Below the pieces are notes generated by a model that worked only from the letters and a program-made list of their open reading frames with translations, did not search any database and was not told the origin of the DNA. A stretch of 64,000 nucleotides of DNA, taken from NCBI RefSeq assembly GCF_016938855.1, contig NZ_JAFHAP010000004.1, forward strand, positions 124,001 through 188,000. Reading direction: 5' to 3'. A program made the position numbers and the translations under genes. The DNA is from Polycladomyces zharkentensis. GTDB lineage: Bacteria > Bacillota > Bacilli > Thermoactinomycetales > JIR-001. Below, in pieces: positions 19,208-28,172 of the stretch; positions within the stretch are counted from its first letter, which is position 1, and each line of letters starts with the position of its first letter.

Positions 19208-20562
19208 CGTCTGATGCCTCCATCCATTTGAAAATGTTGCAGCAACTGCGTATCATACCGTCCCTCAACAAACTCAGGGTGATCCAACAACGCACGCAAC
19301 AAGGGCAAATTGGTTCGGATCCCTTCAACCCGGAACATTTCCAACGCCGCGCGGCTTTTTTCCAACACCGTTTCCCGCGTCGGTCCGCCCACGATCAGTT
19401 TGGCGATCATCGGATCGTAAAACGGGGTCACCACATTGCCCGCTTCCACACCCGCATCCACGCGGATGCCCTCCCCCTCCGGCACCGTCATCGCATGGAT
19501 CGTTCCCGGCGACGGCAGGAAGGTCGTCGGGTCCTCGGCATATATCCGATATTCCACTGCATGCCCCCGGGCCTTGATCTCCTGTTGCCTCAACGGGAGC
19601 GGTTTCCCTTCTGCAATATCCAGTTGCCAATCCACCAGATCCTGACCCGTCACCATCTCAGTCACCGGATGTTCCACCTGAAGGCGCGTATTCATCTCGA
19701 GAAAATAGATGCGTTCCTGCTCATCAACCAGAAACTCCACCGTACCGACTCCGGTATATCCAACCGCCTTTGCGGCCCGCACGGCTGCATCGCTCAGCCG
19801 CTCCCGCGTTTCGGGCCGGATGGACGGGGAAAGGCACTCTTCCACCACTTTTTGGTTCCGACGCTGAACGGAACACTCCCGCTCAAACAGGTGAACCGTA
19901 TTTCCCTGTGAATCGGCGGCCACCTGCACTTCCACATGGCGTGGTCGTTCGATCAACCGCTCCAAAAACACGGCGGAATCGCCGAAATACGCTTTGGCTT
20001 TGGCCTGCACGGTGGCAAACGCTTTCTTCAATTCATCCGGTGTTCGGCATACTTGCATGCCGATTCCGCCACCACCTGCGCTCGCTTTGATCATCACGGG
20101 ATACCCGATGCGCTCTGCTTCTGCCAGCGCTTCCTCCTCCCCGCTGACGCCTCCCTCCGTTCCGGGAACGACGGGGACGCCGGCCTCGGCCATCGTGCGA
20201 CGCGCCGTCACTTTGTCGCCCATTCGTTCGATCACGTCCGGCCGCGGTCCAATCAATACCAGACCCGCCTCCTCCACTTTTCGCGCAAAGGTCGCATTTT
20301 CGGAAAGCAAACCGTAACCGGGATGAATCGCATCGGCTCCCGTCTTTTTTGCCGCTTGGATGATGGCATCTATATTCAGATAACTTTGCGCCACCGGAGG
20401 CGGACCGATGGCAACCGCCACGTCGGCCTCCCGAACAAAGGGCATGTCTTGATCTGCCTCGGAATATACCGCAACGACGCGAATACCGCGCGCACGGCAA
20501 GTTCGGGCGATTCTTCTGGCAATCTCTCCACGATTGGCGATGAGAATGGTTTTGATTCCCAT
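19204..20562 (-). CDS. yngH: Biotin carboxylase subunit (YngH-like)
   Basis: 452 residues, ATP-grasp. Charges the biotin carrier encoded next to it. N-terminal IANRGEIARRI, ATP-binding glycine loop KASAGGGGIGMQ, and active-site FLEMNTRLQVEHPVTE with biotin-interacting RIYAED. First gene of the operon as visible here; the acyl-CoA synthetase and dehydrogenase (yngI, yngJ) that precede it in B. subtilis are absent. Start follows AGAGGTGGATT. Confidence 0.94.
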   Translation of the reverse strand: MGIKTILIANRGEIARRIARTCRARGIRVVAVYSEADQDMPFVREADVAVAIGPPPVAQSYLNIDAIIQAAKKTGADAIHPGYGLLSENATFARKVEEAGLVLIGPRPDVIERMGDKVTARRTMAEAGVPVVPGTEGGVSGEEEALAEAERIGYPVMIKASAGGGGIGMQVCRTPDELKKAFATVQAKAKAYFGDSAVFLERLIERPRHVEVQVAADSQGNTVHLFERECSVQRRNQKVVEECLSPSIRPETRERLSDAAVRAAKAVGYTGVGTVEFLVDEQERIYFLEMNTRLQVEHPVTEMVTGQDLVDWQLDIAEGKPLPLRQQEIKARGHAVEYRIYAEDPTTFLPSPGTIHAMTVPEGEGIRVDAGVEAGNVVTPFYDPMIAKLIVGGPTRETVLEKSRAALEMFRVEGIRTNLPLLRALLDHPEFVEGRYDTQLLQHFQMDGGIRR

Positions 20563-20772
20563 AATCCACCTCTTGTGTTTTTGTTTGTGCTTTCATCACT
20601 GAAGGCGGGGGATGGAATTTTCTCTTCATTACCACTATACCGAAAAGTGAATCCCTTTCACAACATCGGATTGTGTTTGACGGGATTCCCATTTCGTCGT
20701 TCCCCTTGGAATCGTGTATAATGAGGAGGAAAGCGGATCGATTTCAGGAGGGGAAAGGAGGCGTCCGCCACG

Positions 20773-21246
20773 ATGAGCCATTACAAAGTGGAACGGCTCA
20801 AAATCAATTACAAAACACTGGAAGAATTCCAAAAGTTCCGTGAGTACGGGTTGCAAGAATTGTCCATGTTGGAAGATTTGCAAGCCAACATCATCGAGAA
20901 CGACAGCAATTCCCCATTTTACGGCATTTACTTGGACGGCAACCTGATCGCCCGTGCCAGTTTGTACCGTATTGACGCCAAATACGACCGTTATTTTGAT
21001 CCGCCGCAAGATTACTATGAGTTGTGGAAGTTGGAAGTACTTCCCCAGTATCGAAATCAAGGATGCGGTACAGCACTGGTGGAACATGCCAAAAGCCTGG
21101 GTTTGCCGATTAAAACCAACGCCCGTTGTCGATCTGACGAATTTTGGAAAAAGATGGGATTTTCGCCGGTTAAATACGATCCCGTACGCGATCGGGGAGA
21201 AAACCCTTATGTCTGGACACCACCCGGTGTCAGCCTCAAGGAATGA
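20773..21246 (+). CDS. ylbP: N-acetyltransferase, YlbP family
   Basis: 157-residue GNAT protein. The acetyl-CoA loop reads LPQYRNQGCGTAL, preceded by the beta-4 strand YELWKLEVL. Only plus-strand gene in this stretch, divergent from yngH. Position between rsfA and panE equals the B. subtilis ylbO-ylbP-ylbQ order. Acceptor substrate unknown. Start follows AAAGGAGGCGTCCGCCACG. Confidence 0.85.
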   Translation: MSHYKVERLKINYKTLEEFQKFREYGLQELSMLEDLQANIIENDSNSPFYGIYLDGNLIARASLYRIDAKYDRYFDPPQDYYELWKLEVLPQYRNQGCGTALVEHAKSLGLPIKTNARCRSDEFWKKMGFSPVKYDPVRDRGENPYVWTPPGVSLKE

Positions 21247-21315
21247 CGAAACGAATCCCACACGATTCCCGCTCAGGGATGCAGATACTTCGAGGGAACC
21301 AGCCGTCGTTTCCAG

Positions 21316-21360
21316 GTAAAAAGGAAATGGGACCGTTTTCATCCGAAACGGTCCCCCGTC
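21316..21360. terminator. Bidirectional terminator between ylbP and rsfA
   Basis: GGGACCGTTT / AAACGGTCCC stem with a 7 nt loop. On the minus strand it is followed by ATTTCCTTTTT; on the plus strand a weaker tract GGGACTTTTGCC follows. It would end both convergent genes. Confidence 0.7.
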
Positions 21361-21508
21361 GGGACTTTTGCCAACGCTCTCGAAAAACGTCTCCCAGCCG
21401 ACCGATCATACGTAAGAAAGAAACGGAGGCGGGAGACGGCTTTCCCTCTTCGCATTCCAGGTTTGATGACAAAGTCCGTGCTTGATTTCCCAAGGTGCAA
21501 CAACCCGT

Positions 21509-22129
21509 TTATTTGTCGATCCGCTCCAAATTCCCGTTTTCGTCCATTTTAAACTTGGTTTTCAGCTTTTCGTCGTCCTCTTCCTCCAACAGTGCCAACT
21601 TCCTCGCCCTGTCCATGATTTGTATCAGGGCTTTGTAATCGTCGTTGACAACTTGGTAGTCGCTCTGGACGTGGTTGAGTTGGCTCTTCATCTCATCGTT
21701 TTCTTTTGACAACTGCTGAATCCGTTCTTCCCGCTCCTTGATTTCCTTCTCCAACTGTTTGTGTTGACGCCTTAACTCAGCCACTTCGTTTTTGTGCATA
21801 CGCAGAAAACGAATGATGGAATCCAGGGACATCAGATGATCTTCCCCGTGATCCAATTGCTCGCTCAACACGCGTACGCGCGATATGCGCCCTTTTTCTT
21901 TGTTTCGTTTTTGCCGCTGCGATTTGGCAATTTGAATGGCCGCCTCATACTTTTTTCTCACAAAGCTGTTCCAGCGAAATCCGCAAGCCGCCGGCGTCCG
22001 TCCCAACTTTTCCGCCACTTCTTCAAAAGCGGCCAACTGTGTGCTTCCCTCACGAATATGACGCAACGTCACCTCTGCCAGAACAAGATCGTCGTCCGGT
22101 GTCCATGCGTCTTGTCTTTTCACCACCAT
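21509..22129 (-). CDS. rsfA: RsfA-like prespore regulator (Myb/SANT domain)
   Basis: 206 residues. N-terminal Myb-like DNA-binding domain ([16 protein letters not shown] ... [17 protein letters not shown], about 8-60), then a long coiled coil rich in E, K, Q (about 105-185). Matches RsfA/YlbO, which modulates SigF-dependent genes in the prespore. Keeps its Bacillus position next to ylbP, though here it is convergent with it. Start follows GGGAGGGTTATC. Confidence 0.88.
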   Translation of the reverse strand: MVVKRQDAWTPDDDLVLAEVTLRHIREGSTQLAAFEEVAEKLGRTPAACGFRWNSFVRKKYEAAIQIAKSQRQKRNKEKGRISRVRVLSEQLDHGEDHLMSLDSIIRFLRMHKNEVAELRRQHKQLEKEIKEREERIQQLSKENDEMKSQLNHVQSDYQVVNDDYKALIQIMDRARKLALLEEEDDEKLKTKFKMDENGNLERIDK

Positions 22130-22265
22130 GATAACCCTCCCTGATCAGGCTTTCCACAAATCAATTTGTTCTATCTGTATGCGTTTGGTATAAAACGTAG
22201 TATATGTAACTAGTAAATTTTATAACCGAATTGTCCATTTGGTATACATGCCGTCCGCAGACATG

Positions 22266-22289
22266 AGAAAAACCGCCCGTGACGGGCGG
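22266..22289 (-). terminator. Intrinsic terminator downstream of enoyl-CoA hydratase gene
   Basis: Minus strand CCGCCCGTCACGGGCGG followed by TTTTTCTC: 7 bp GC stem, tight loop. About 260 nt past the stop codon at 22550, with an R repeat between. Confidence 0.85.
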
Positions 22290-22437
22290 CAAGTCCGAAA
22301 GTTCACGAACAACCGTATACCGTGTCAAGCTCCCCCGGTCCAGTGAAGCTTGATCCATGCACGTGGAGCAACCAAACACTCCTTGGAGTCGCTTGGCTGG
22401 ATGAGACTTCAGTCTTCGCAACCCGCTCCACACGGCC

Positions 22438-22515
22438 AACTCCCTTTGGCCTCCGTGGACGTCTCGTTTCATCCGGCGTGGTACCCCATCCATCCACGAT
22501 GGGATCGTCCAAACG
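22438..22515 (-). repeat. R-family dispersed repeat, copy 1
   Basis: Core shared with 37404-37500, 53049-53150 and 56690-56795. Plus-strand landmarks: CTCCCTTTGGCCTCCGTGG, TTTCATCCGGCGTGG and CATCCATCCACGATGG. Strand given is that of the terminator that follows it. Confidence 0.8.
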
Positions 22516-22549
22516 CACCTCTTGAAAACTGATCCCCGAGATGGATCAC

Positions 22550-23317
22550 TTACAATCGACCGGTCCGGCGCAAAAAAGCTTCAACAGCCTGATGGTGTAC
22601 ATCCGACTCCCACAGTCGGGAACACGTCCGGCTCTCCCACTTTGTCAAATCCAGCCGGTCAGCGCCGTCGCGCACCCGGTTGGCCAATTCCATATACGCC
22701 TCGATAACCGGCAACGGCGTGCGGGCGATGGTTTCCGCGAACCGTTGGACTTCCTCTTCCAGCTGTTCCGACGGGACCACCCGATCCACCAACCCGTACT
22801 GAAACGCCTGTGTGCTGTCGATGCGCTCCCCTGTCAAAAGCAGCGCCAAAGCGCGGCTTCGACCCACCAGGCGAATCAAACGCGAACCTCCTCCCCATCC
22901 GGTCGTAATCCCCAAACCAGCTTGAATAAACCCGAACTGTGCAGTATCCGACGCAAATCGGAAATCACAGCTGACCGCGATCTCACATCCGCCGCCCACC
23001 GCCGCTCCACCGACCGCAGCGATCGTCGGTTTTCCCAATTGCTCCAAAACATCCAGCAGGCTTCCCATCTGCGCATGTACCGGTTGAATCGCATCCGCTG
23101 TCTTCAGTTTGTGAAACTCCGTCAAATCGCCGCCTGAAACGAATGCTCGTTCATCTCCCGTGAGTACCAACACTTTCACGCCGGAATCCGATTTCCACTT
23201 TGCCAACACATCTTCCAGCTCCTGCATCATTTGCAGGTTGACCGCATTGCGCACTTCGGGGCGATGAAACCGAATCCAACCGACGCCATTCTTTTGTTCG
23301 GTGATCAATGTCTGCAT
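22550..23317 (-). CDS. Enoyl-CoA hydratase/isomerase family protein
   Basis: 255-residue crotonase-fold protein, distinct from the one at 16972. Oxyanion-hole segments AFVSGGDLTEF and GGAAVGGGCEIAVSCD are present. The catalytic-region glutamates are not conserved in the usual form (FGFIQAGLGITTGWGGG), so it may be an isomerase or act on an unusual acyl-CoA. Monocistronic, with a repeat and a terminator behind it; divergent from DUF2626. Confidence 0.85.
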   Translation of the reverse strand: MQTLITEQKNGVGWIRFHRPEVRNAVNLQMMQELEDVLAKWKSDSGVKVLVLTGDERAFVSGGDLTEFHKLKTADAIQPVHAQMGSLLDVLEQLGKPTIAAVGGAAVGGGCEIAVSCDFRFASDTAQFGFIQAGLGITTGWGGGSRLIRLVGRSRALALLLTGERIDSTQAFQYGLVDRVVPSEQLEEEVQRFAETIARTPLPVIEAYMELANRVRDGADRLDLTKWESRTCSRLWESDVHHQAVEAFLRRTGRL

Positions 23318-23507
23318 GATCTCATCCCCTGTCTGTTTGCTCCTATCCCAGTCATCACGGGATGTATCCGCTTTTAAAAAACGCTCACTTCGTATATAAT
23401 AACCTCTGTGGTATGATGGTTCCGATCAGTGACAACGTCCCGTATTTGATCACAGGTTTAACGGGCACGCGTCCAGAACGTACTGAATCGCAGAAGGAGT
23501 GGGAAAA

Positions 23508-23741
23508 ATGGATCGGATGTTCCGGGTACTCGGGTTCTGGTGCCTGGTGATGGGCATCATGTTCTTGGCCGGTGACATGAACGCATTGGCGCTGCTCTTT
23601 TTCGCCCAAACCGTCCTGTTCGTCGTGCTGGGCTTCATGGGTCTCACCGAACGGACTTACATGTATCTGTTCTGTGGCTATATGGTCGTCGCCTTTATCG
23701 GCATGGTCACCTATTCATTCTTCTTCATGCCGCAAGGTTGA
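23508..23741 (+). CDS. DUF2626 family membrane protein (YqgY-like)
   Basis: 77 residues, starting MDRMFRVLGFW after GAAGGAGTGGGAAAA; three hydrophobic segments with the conserved GFMGLTERTYMYLF turn. Small integral membrane protein of unknown role, conserved in Bacillales. An in-frame GTG 9 nt upstream falls inside the ribosome binding site and is rejected. Confidence 0.82.
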   Translation: MDRMFRVLGFWCLVMGIMFLAGDMNALALLFFAQTVLFVVLGFMGLTERTYMYLFCGYMVVAFIGMVTYSFFFMPQG

Positions 23742-23761
23742 CGCGCCTGCACACCAAACCT

Positions 23762-23784
23762 GCTCCCGAACCGGGGGCTTTTTT
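23762..23784 (+). terminator. Terminator of the DUF2626 gene
   Basis: GCTCCCG / CGGGGGC stem, AAC loop, then TTTTTT. It abuts the stop codon of the convergent methyltransferase gene. Confidence 0.8.
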
Positions 23785-24914
23785 CATTTCCCGGCATGCA
23801 GGCTTTCCGCCACCCCATCGATCTTGACCCCTTTTGCTTGAATCAGCACGCGGAATCGTTCCCCCATCCCCTCGGAAAGGACGAGATGACGGATGGCCCG
23901 GTTCCGACGGGCGGATGCACTGAACGGGTCCGGGTCATGGAGTTCGGTCAGCAGGCGTAAAATGCCGGCGTTGACCAGAAAACGCGATTGCGGACCGTAC
24001 CAGACCGTCTCCAATCCCGCCTTCCTTCCCCATCGCATCAAATCATCAAAATTGACGTCGGCGGTGATGTCCGATTCGCCGGGGGCATCATACAAGCGTC
24101 GATGCACATGATGCCGGGAATAACAGCGAATCGTTCCTTCCGGCCGATGGGGTCCGCGCACTTCTTCATCCCGACCGCCATAATCGAAGGTGACGACAAA
24201 CCCTTCCCGCAAATTTGCGGCCACTTGATTCAACCATGCCCGCGCCCGGGTGTTGACCTCTGTTTCCGTTCCGTCCGGCCACGATTTCTCCCATTGCCCC
24301 ACGTACCGGAGCAATGCGGGATCGGTGATCGGACGCGTGAGTTCATGCAGGCGGCGCTTTTCATCCCAGGAGACGTGAATTTCCCGCCACTGTCCATTTT
24401 CTTTGCGCAACCGATGCACCGGAAATGCATCGATCAGTTCGTTACTGAGCACGACGCAAGGAACGGCGCGCAATACAGACTCCGGCCGTTCCACCCACAT
24501 GATCTTTGATCCGAAGCGTGCCAGCCGCTCCCGTTGCCGGCGCCGATGATCGGCACTTGTCTCCACCATGACATAGGTAAGAAAAGAAAATGCGGTCGAT
24601 GCGCTCAGGCCTTCCAGCAATTGTTCCGCCCAGCGGCCGTCCCCTCCGCCGAATTCGACAACCGCCCAAGATCCTGTCGTGCCAAAAGAGCGGTGCATGG
24701 TTTCCAGCACACCGCTCATGACACGCCCAAACACGTCCCCCACCATCGGACTGGTGTAATAATCTCCGCGCTTGCCCCATTTTGGCCGTTTTTGATGATA
24801 ATAACCCCAAAGCGGATGATACAACGCCAGCTCCATAAACCGGATAAATGGGATCGAACCGCCGGGGGCACGCTTGATTTCCTCCACCAATATCTTTTCC
24901 AGAGGCCGCATCAT
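23784..24914 (-). CDS. SAM-dependent methyltransferase, MidA/NDUFAF7 family (COG1565)
   Basis: About 376 residues. SAM motif VVEFGGGDGRWAEQLL and family signature SNELIDAFPVHRL, as in MidA, the bacterial relative of the arginine methyltransferase NDUFAF7. Bacterial substrate unknown. Last gene of an apparent operon: ResA-like, rhodanese, cysteine synthase, this gene. Start uncertain among TTG 24920, ATG 24914 and ATG 24911; GAGGGATTGTGG favours 24914. Confidence 0.8.
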   Translation of the reverse strand: MMRPLEKILVEEIKRAPGGSIPFIRFMELALYHPLWGYYHQKRPKWGKRGDYYTSPMVGDVFGRVMSGVLETMHRSFGTTGSWAVVEFGGGDGRWAEQLLEGLSASTAFSFLTYVMVETSADHRRRQRERLARFGSKIMWVERPESVLRAVPCVVLSNELIDAFPVHRLRKENGQWREIHVSWDEKRRLHELTRPITDPALLRYVGQWEKSWPDGTETEVNTRARAWLNQVAANLREGFVVTFDYGGRDEEVRGPHRPEGTIRCYSRHHVHRRLYDAPGESDITADVNFDDLMRWGRKAGLETVWYGPQSRFLVNAGILRLLTELHDPDPFSASARRNRAIRHLVLSEGMGERFRVLIQAKGVKIDGVAESLHAGK

Positions 24915-24924
24915 CCACAATCCC

Positions 24925-25899
24925 TCATTCCGAGGCGAACAGGTCGGTGCTCAAGTACCGTTCACCGGTATCCGGGGCGATGCAGACAACCCGTTTGCCT
25001 CTGCCCAACCGTCTGGCCACTTGCAATGCAGTCCATACCGATGCGCCGGAGGAAGGTCCCACCAGGATGCCTTCCAGCCGGGCCAGTTTCCGGGCCGTTT
25101 CTGCCGCATCCTCGTCTGTTACGTGGAAAATCTCGTCATAAATGTCCTGATTCAAAATCGGGGGGATGAAACCGGGACTCGTTCCCGGAATCTTGTGCGG
25201 CCCCGGTTGACCGCCGGCCAACACGGGCGATCCCTTCGGCTCGACCACGGCAATATACAAGTTGGGGTAATGCTGTTTCAACACTTCACCCGTACCGGTA
25301 ATGGTCCCTCCGGTTCCCGCCGTCGCCACGAACGCATCGAGGTGATCCCCCATCTGCTCGATAATCTCCCGCGCAGTTGTCCGTCGATGGACTTCGGGAT
25401 TGGCTTCATTCTCAAACTGAAGCGGCATAAACGCACCGGGCGTTTTCTCCAAAATTTCTTTGGCAACACGGATCGCACCGGGCATCCGTTCATGGCCGGG
25501 CGAGAGGACCACCTCCGCCCCGTACGCCTTCAAAATGTTGATCCGTTCCTGACTCATCGTATCCGGCATCACCAGGATGGTCCGATATCCGCGCGCGGCT
25601 CCCACCAGAGCCAGCCCGATACCGGTATTGCCGCTGGTGGGTTCGACAATGGTGGCACCCGGTTTCAGTTTTCCCGCCTCTTCGGCAGCCCGGATCATGC
25701 TGTATGCGGTGCGATCTTTCACACTGCCGCCGGGGTTGAACTTCTCCAGCTTCACGTATACCTCGGCATCATCGGGCGAGGGGAGGCGATTGAGCCGGAC
25801 CAACGGCGTCTTCCCGATCAGATCGGTAATATTGTCCACAGCCCGGGGAAACGGTCCCTTCAACCTCGTTTTCACTCCGTTGTCACCGGTCCGGTCCAT
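24925..25899 (-). CDS. cysK: Cysteine synthase (O-acetylserine sulfhydrylase)
   Basis: PLP enzyme making cysteine from O-acetylserine and sulfide. PLP-lysine motif NPGGSVKDR, substrate loop PTSGNTGIGLA, phosphate-cradle GTGGTITGTG. Two starts are possible: ATG 25899 with GGGAGGCATGTTGGA in front (chosen), or GTG 25875 overlapping the rhodanese stop as GTGA. Neighbouring rhodanese and ResA-like genes suggest a thiol/sulfane-sulfur role rather than only bulk assimilation. A cystathionine beta-synthase-like member cannot be excluded. Confidence 0.88.
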   Translation of the reverse strand: MDRTGDNGVKTRLKGPFPRAVDNITDLIGKTPLVRLNRLPSPDDAEVYVKLEKFNPGGSVKDRTAYSMIRAAEEAGKLKPGATIVEPTSGNTGIGLALVGAARGYRTILVMPDTMSQERINILKAYGAEVVLSPGHERMPGAIRVAKEILEKTPGAFMPLQFENEANPEVHRRTTAREIIEQMGDHLDAFVATAGTGGTITGTGEVLKQHYPNLYIAVVEPKGSPVLAGGQPGPHKIPGTSPGFIPPILNQDIYDEIFHVTDEDAAETARKLARLEGILVGPSSGASVWTALQVARRLGRGKRVVCIAPDTGERYLSTDLFASE

Positions 25900-26201
25900 T
25901 CCAACATGCCTCCCTCCAGGTTGAACAATCGGCGAAATCCTTTGTCGGCCAAAACATGAGCGGCGATGACGCTACGTCTGCCACTTCTGCAAACCAGCAA
26001 AATATCCCGGTCTTTAACCGATTCCAGCTCGTGCGCCCGTTCTTCCATTTCATCGTGGGGAATGTGAATCGCCCCCGGAATGTGCCCGGATTGAAACTCC
26101 TCGTCTGTCCGGACGTCAACGACCACAAACCGTTCCCTCTCACGCGCAAAGGTTTGGCTCAACTCCTCAGCCGCAATATCCTGATACACTTTCTCGCTCA
26201 T
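25872..26201 (-). CDS. Single-domain rhodanese
   Basis: 109-residue cytoplasmic sulfurtransferase domain. Active-site loop CRSGRRS (Cys near residue 71), preceded by VVDVRTDEEFQSGHIPGAIHIP. Lies between ResA-like and cysK genes on one transcript; its product could feed sulfane sulfur to or from CysK. Confidence 0.92.
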   Translation of the reverse strand: MSEKVYQDIAAEELSQTFARERERFVVVDVRTDEEFQSGHIPGAIHIPHDEMEERAHELESVKDRDILLVCRSGRRSVIAAHVLADKGFRRLFNLEGGMLEWTGPVTTE

Positions 26202-26226
26202 GCTGTTTCCCCCTCCATCAAAAAGC

Positions 26227-26763
26227 TTATTTGTCCTGGGACATCACTTGCTGAACAATCAACCGGGCAAAGCCCGTATCCATCGGTCGAACCACTTTTT
26301 TCCGAATCCGACCATCCGGTCCGATGAGAAACGAGGTGGGAATCGGTCCCACATGATAGCGTTCCGTCACACTCCGATCAGCGTCGAGTACGATCGGAAA
26401 CGTAACCCCTTGCTGACGGACAAAACCACCTACCGTCACCTTCGTCTCGGCGATATTGACCCCCAGGACGACCCAGCCCTGATCGCGAAATGCGCGGTAC
26501 GTCTCCTCCAATGCGGGCATTTCCTCCCGACAGGGCGGACACCACGTGGCCCAGAAATTGAGCAGAACATACCGACCGCGATAATCGCTCAGCTTGACGG
26601 GCTTTCCGTCCAAAGAAATCAACTGAAAATCCGGTGCGGGATCACCGACTTCCGGTGCATCATCGTCTTTCTGATTCACCGTCTGATAGATGGCAAATCC
26701 GATCATCACCGCCATGATCAGAAGCAGGATGCGCCGGGTCCAAAATCTGGCCTGTTCATTCAT
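26227..26763 (-). CDS. resA: ResA-like membrane-anchored thiol-disulfide oxidoreductase
   Basis: 178 residues: one N-terminal membrane anchor (about 10-26) then an extracytoplasmic thioredoxin fold with WATWCPPCREEMP (CPPC) and the cis-proline loop GPIPTSFLI. ResA reduces apocytochrome c heme-binding cysteines in B. subtilis, fed by CcdA. A CcdA is encoded at 28746 with a second protein of this family, so the paralogues may divide this work. Exact assignment to ResA is by family only. Confidence 0.85.
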   Translation of the reverse strand: MNEQARFWTRRILLLIMAVMIGFAIYQTVNQKDDDAPEVGDPAPDFQLISLDGKPVKLSDYRGRYVLLNFWATWCPPCREEMPALEETYRAFRDQGWVVLGVNIAETKVTVGGFVRQQGVTFPIVLDADRSVTERYHVGPIPTSFLIGPDGRIRKKVVRPMDTGFARLIVQQVMSQDK

Positions 26764-27052
26764 TCAATCACCCACTCGTTGCAACATCTTGCGCGGGTAT
26801 CGCAAGCAACCCGATTGTATCGAATTTGCCGCTTCCCCACAAGGAATGACCTGTTACGGCTCGGTTTGTCCTTTTGATGCAAACATTTTCCACTCTATCG
26901 CCGGAAAAATGTATTGTTGAAACGGACATCTCCCGTCTATAATACCTCTTGGAAGAACCACAAAGAACCGGACAGATCCCCAGGAGCGAACCGGTTCGAA
27001 CAGTATTCCGTCGCCATCCACCTCCCGGCCATAGTGAAAGGAGATCCGTGTT

Positions 27053-27364
27053 ATGCTGGAACTGACCCGATCCGCCGCGCGCCAACTCCATGCATTGCTT
27101 AAGGAGCAAGGCTTGAATCCGCAAGAAGTATACCTTCGTCTTACGCACTCCGGGGTCGCTTGCGGCGGCAGGTTTGGATTTCAAGTGGAAACTTCCCCGC
27201 AAAAAAAGGATCAAGTCATCGAACGAGAGGGCTTGCGTTTTTTAGTAGGGGAAACCGATCGACTGTTGTTTCGCGAAGCACATATCGATTATTCTCCTTC
27301 GCTCTTGCGAGGCGGTTTCCACATACGAACCCGTGGGGGTTTTTTCGGCGACACATCCTCCTGA
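27053..27364 (+). CDS. HesB/IscA-like protein with a single cysteine
   Basis: 103 residues. The N-terminal LELTRSAARQLHALLKEQG and SGVACGGRFGFQVE follow the HesB fold, but only Cys38 is present; the C-terminal Cys-x-Cys that binds iron-sulfur clusters in A-type carriers is missing. Probably a divergent, non-carrier member. Promoter: TATAAT at about 26938 with TTGTTG 18 nt upstream. Start follows AAAGGAGATCCGTGTT. Confidence 0.65.
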   Translation: MLELTRSAARQLHALLKEQGLNPQEVYLRLTHSGVACGGRFGFQVETSPQKKDQVIEREGLRFLVGETDRLLFREAHIDYSPSLLRGGFHIRTRGGFFGDTSS

Positions 27365-27393
27365 CGATTCGATTCAAACGGATGGGGAGCGGC

Positions 27394-27660
27394 CTAGCGG
27401 CTTTTCACCAACAATTGAATCGCTTCTTTCACCACTTTTTTCGCTCCTGCTTCATCACCTTTCTCCAACTCCTCCCGGATGCACCGTTCCATGTTGGAGC
27501 TGACAATCACCGCGATGGCACGGTCGACGGCGGAACGCACCGCCGACAACTGGGCGACCACATCCTTGCATGGTACATCTTCTTCCATCATGCGCAATAC
27601 GCCGCGCACCTGACCTTCGATCCGTTTCAAACGGTTTCGCATCTCCGTCGTGTATTCCAT
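27394..27660 (-). CDS. cstR: CstR-type persulfide-responsive repressor (CsoR family)
   Basis: 88 residues, starting MEYTTEMRNRLKRIEGQVRGV. It keeps the two conserved cysteines (DVPCKDVV and MERCIREE), but the His of copper-sensing CsoR is replaced: SSNMERC instead of H-x-x-x-C. That pattern fits CstR, which senses persulfides rather than Cu(I), and the adjacent upstream gene is a rhodanese. A CsoR-type palindrome precedes the operon (28173-28192). The longer frame to 27774 overlaps the rhodanese gene and is rejected. Confidence 0.78.
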   Translation of the reverse strand: MEYTTEMRNRLKRIEGQVRGVLRMMEEDVPCKDVVAQLSAVRSAVDRAIAVIVSSNMERCIREELEKGDEAGAKKVVKEAIQLLVKSR

Positions 27661-27709
27661 GGTTCGATCACCTCCTGTTCTTCGAGCCGTCCACCGGAAC
27701 GCGGCACCG

Positions 27710-28087
27710 TCAGCCATCGGTCTTTTCATACGGCCATTCCAAAAGTCCGCCACGCAAAAGATACACTTGCTCAAATCCCTGTTTTTTCAGCATCCGTGCG
27801 GCGATACCACTGCGATTGCCGCTCCGGCAGTAGAGAAGGACCGGATGGTCCTTCGACAGTTTGGGGAGATGCTCCGACAACCGGCCGACGGGGACATTGA
27901 TCGCTCCCGGAATATGCGCTTCCCGATACTCATCCGGCTCCCGGACATCGATCAGCTGTCCTTCCCCGCGCTGAATCGCTTCATAAAACGCGCGGGGCTC
28001 CAATATTTTCACCCCGTGCGATTTCATCCCCATCAACCAGATAAAGACGGCCAATGCGATGAACACGACCCATACCCATCCGGTCAA
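27710..28087 (-). CDS. Membrane-anchored rhodanese
   Basis: About 125 residues: one N-terminal helix (WVWVVFIALAVFIWLMG) then a rhodanese domain with active-site loop CRSGNRS and LIDVREPDEYREAHIPGAI. Start is probably TTG 28087 (GGAGGGATGGCA in front); ATGs at 28093 and 28108 lack usable spacing. Co-transcribed with cstR 49 nt downstream; together they resemble cst/sulfide-detoxification units. Confidence 0.85.
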   Translation of the reverse strand: MTGWVWVVFIALAVFIWLMGMKSHGVKILEPRAFYEAIQRGEGQLIDVREPDEYREAHIPGAINVPVGRLSEHLPKLSKDHPVLLYCRSGNRSGIAARMLKKQGFEQVYLLRGGLLEWPYEKTDG

Positions 28088-28172
28088 TGCCATCCCTCCG
28101 TGCTTCATCGAAGCATATCAAGATTTCGGACCCATTATCCACCACACTACAGCACCGCCCAAGCGTTCATAC

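Larger units (their letters stand above)
22130..22549. other. Intergenic region with R repeat and terminator
   Basis: No gene. Left part AT-rich, probably the rsfA promoter region. Then the terminator at 22266-22289 and R-family repeat copy 1 (core 22438-22515), which together form the 3' flank of the enoyl-CoA hydratase gene at 22550. Confidence 0.6.
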
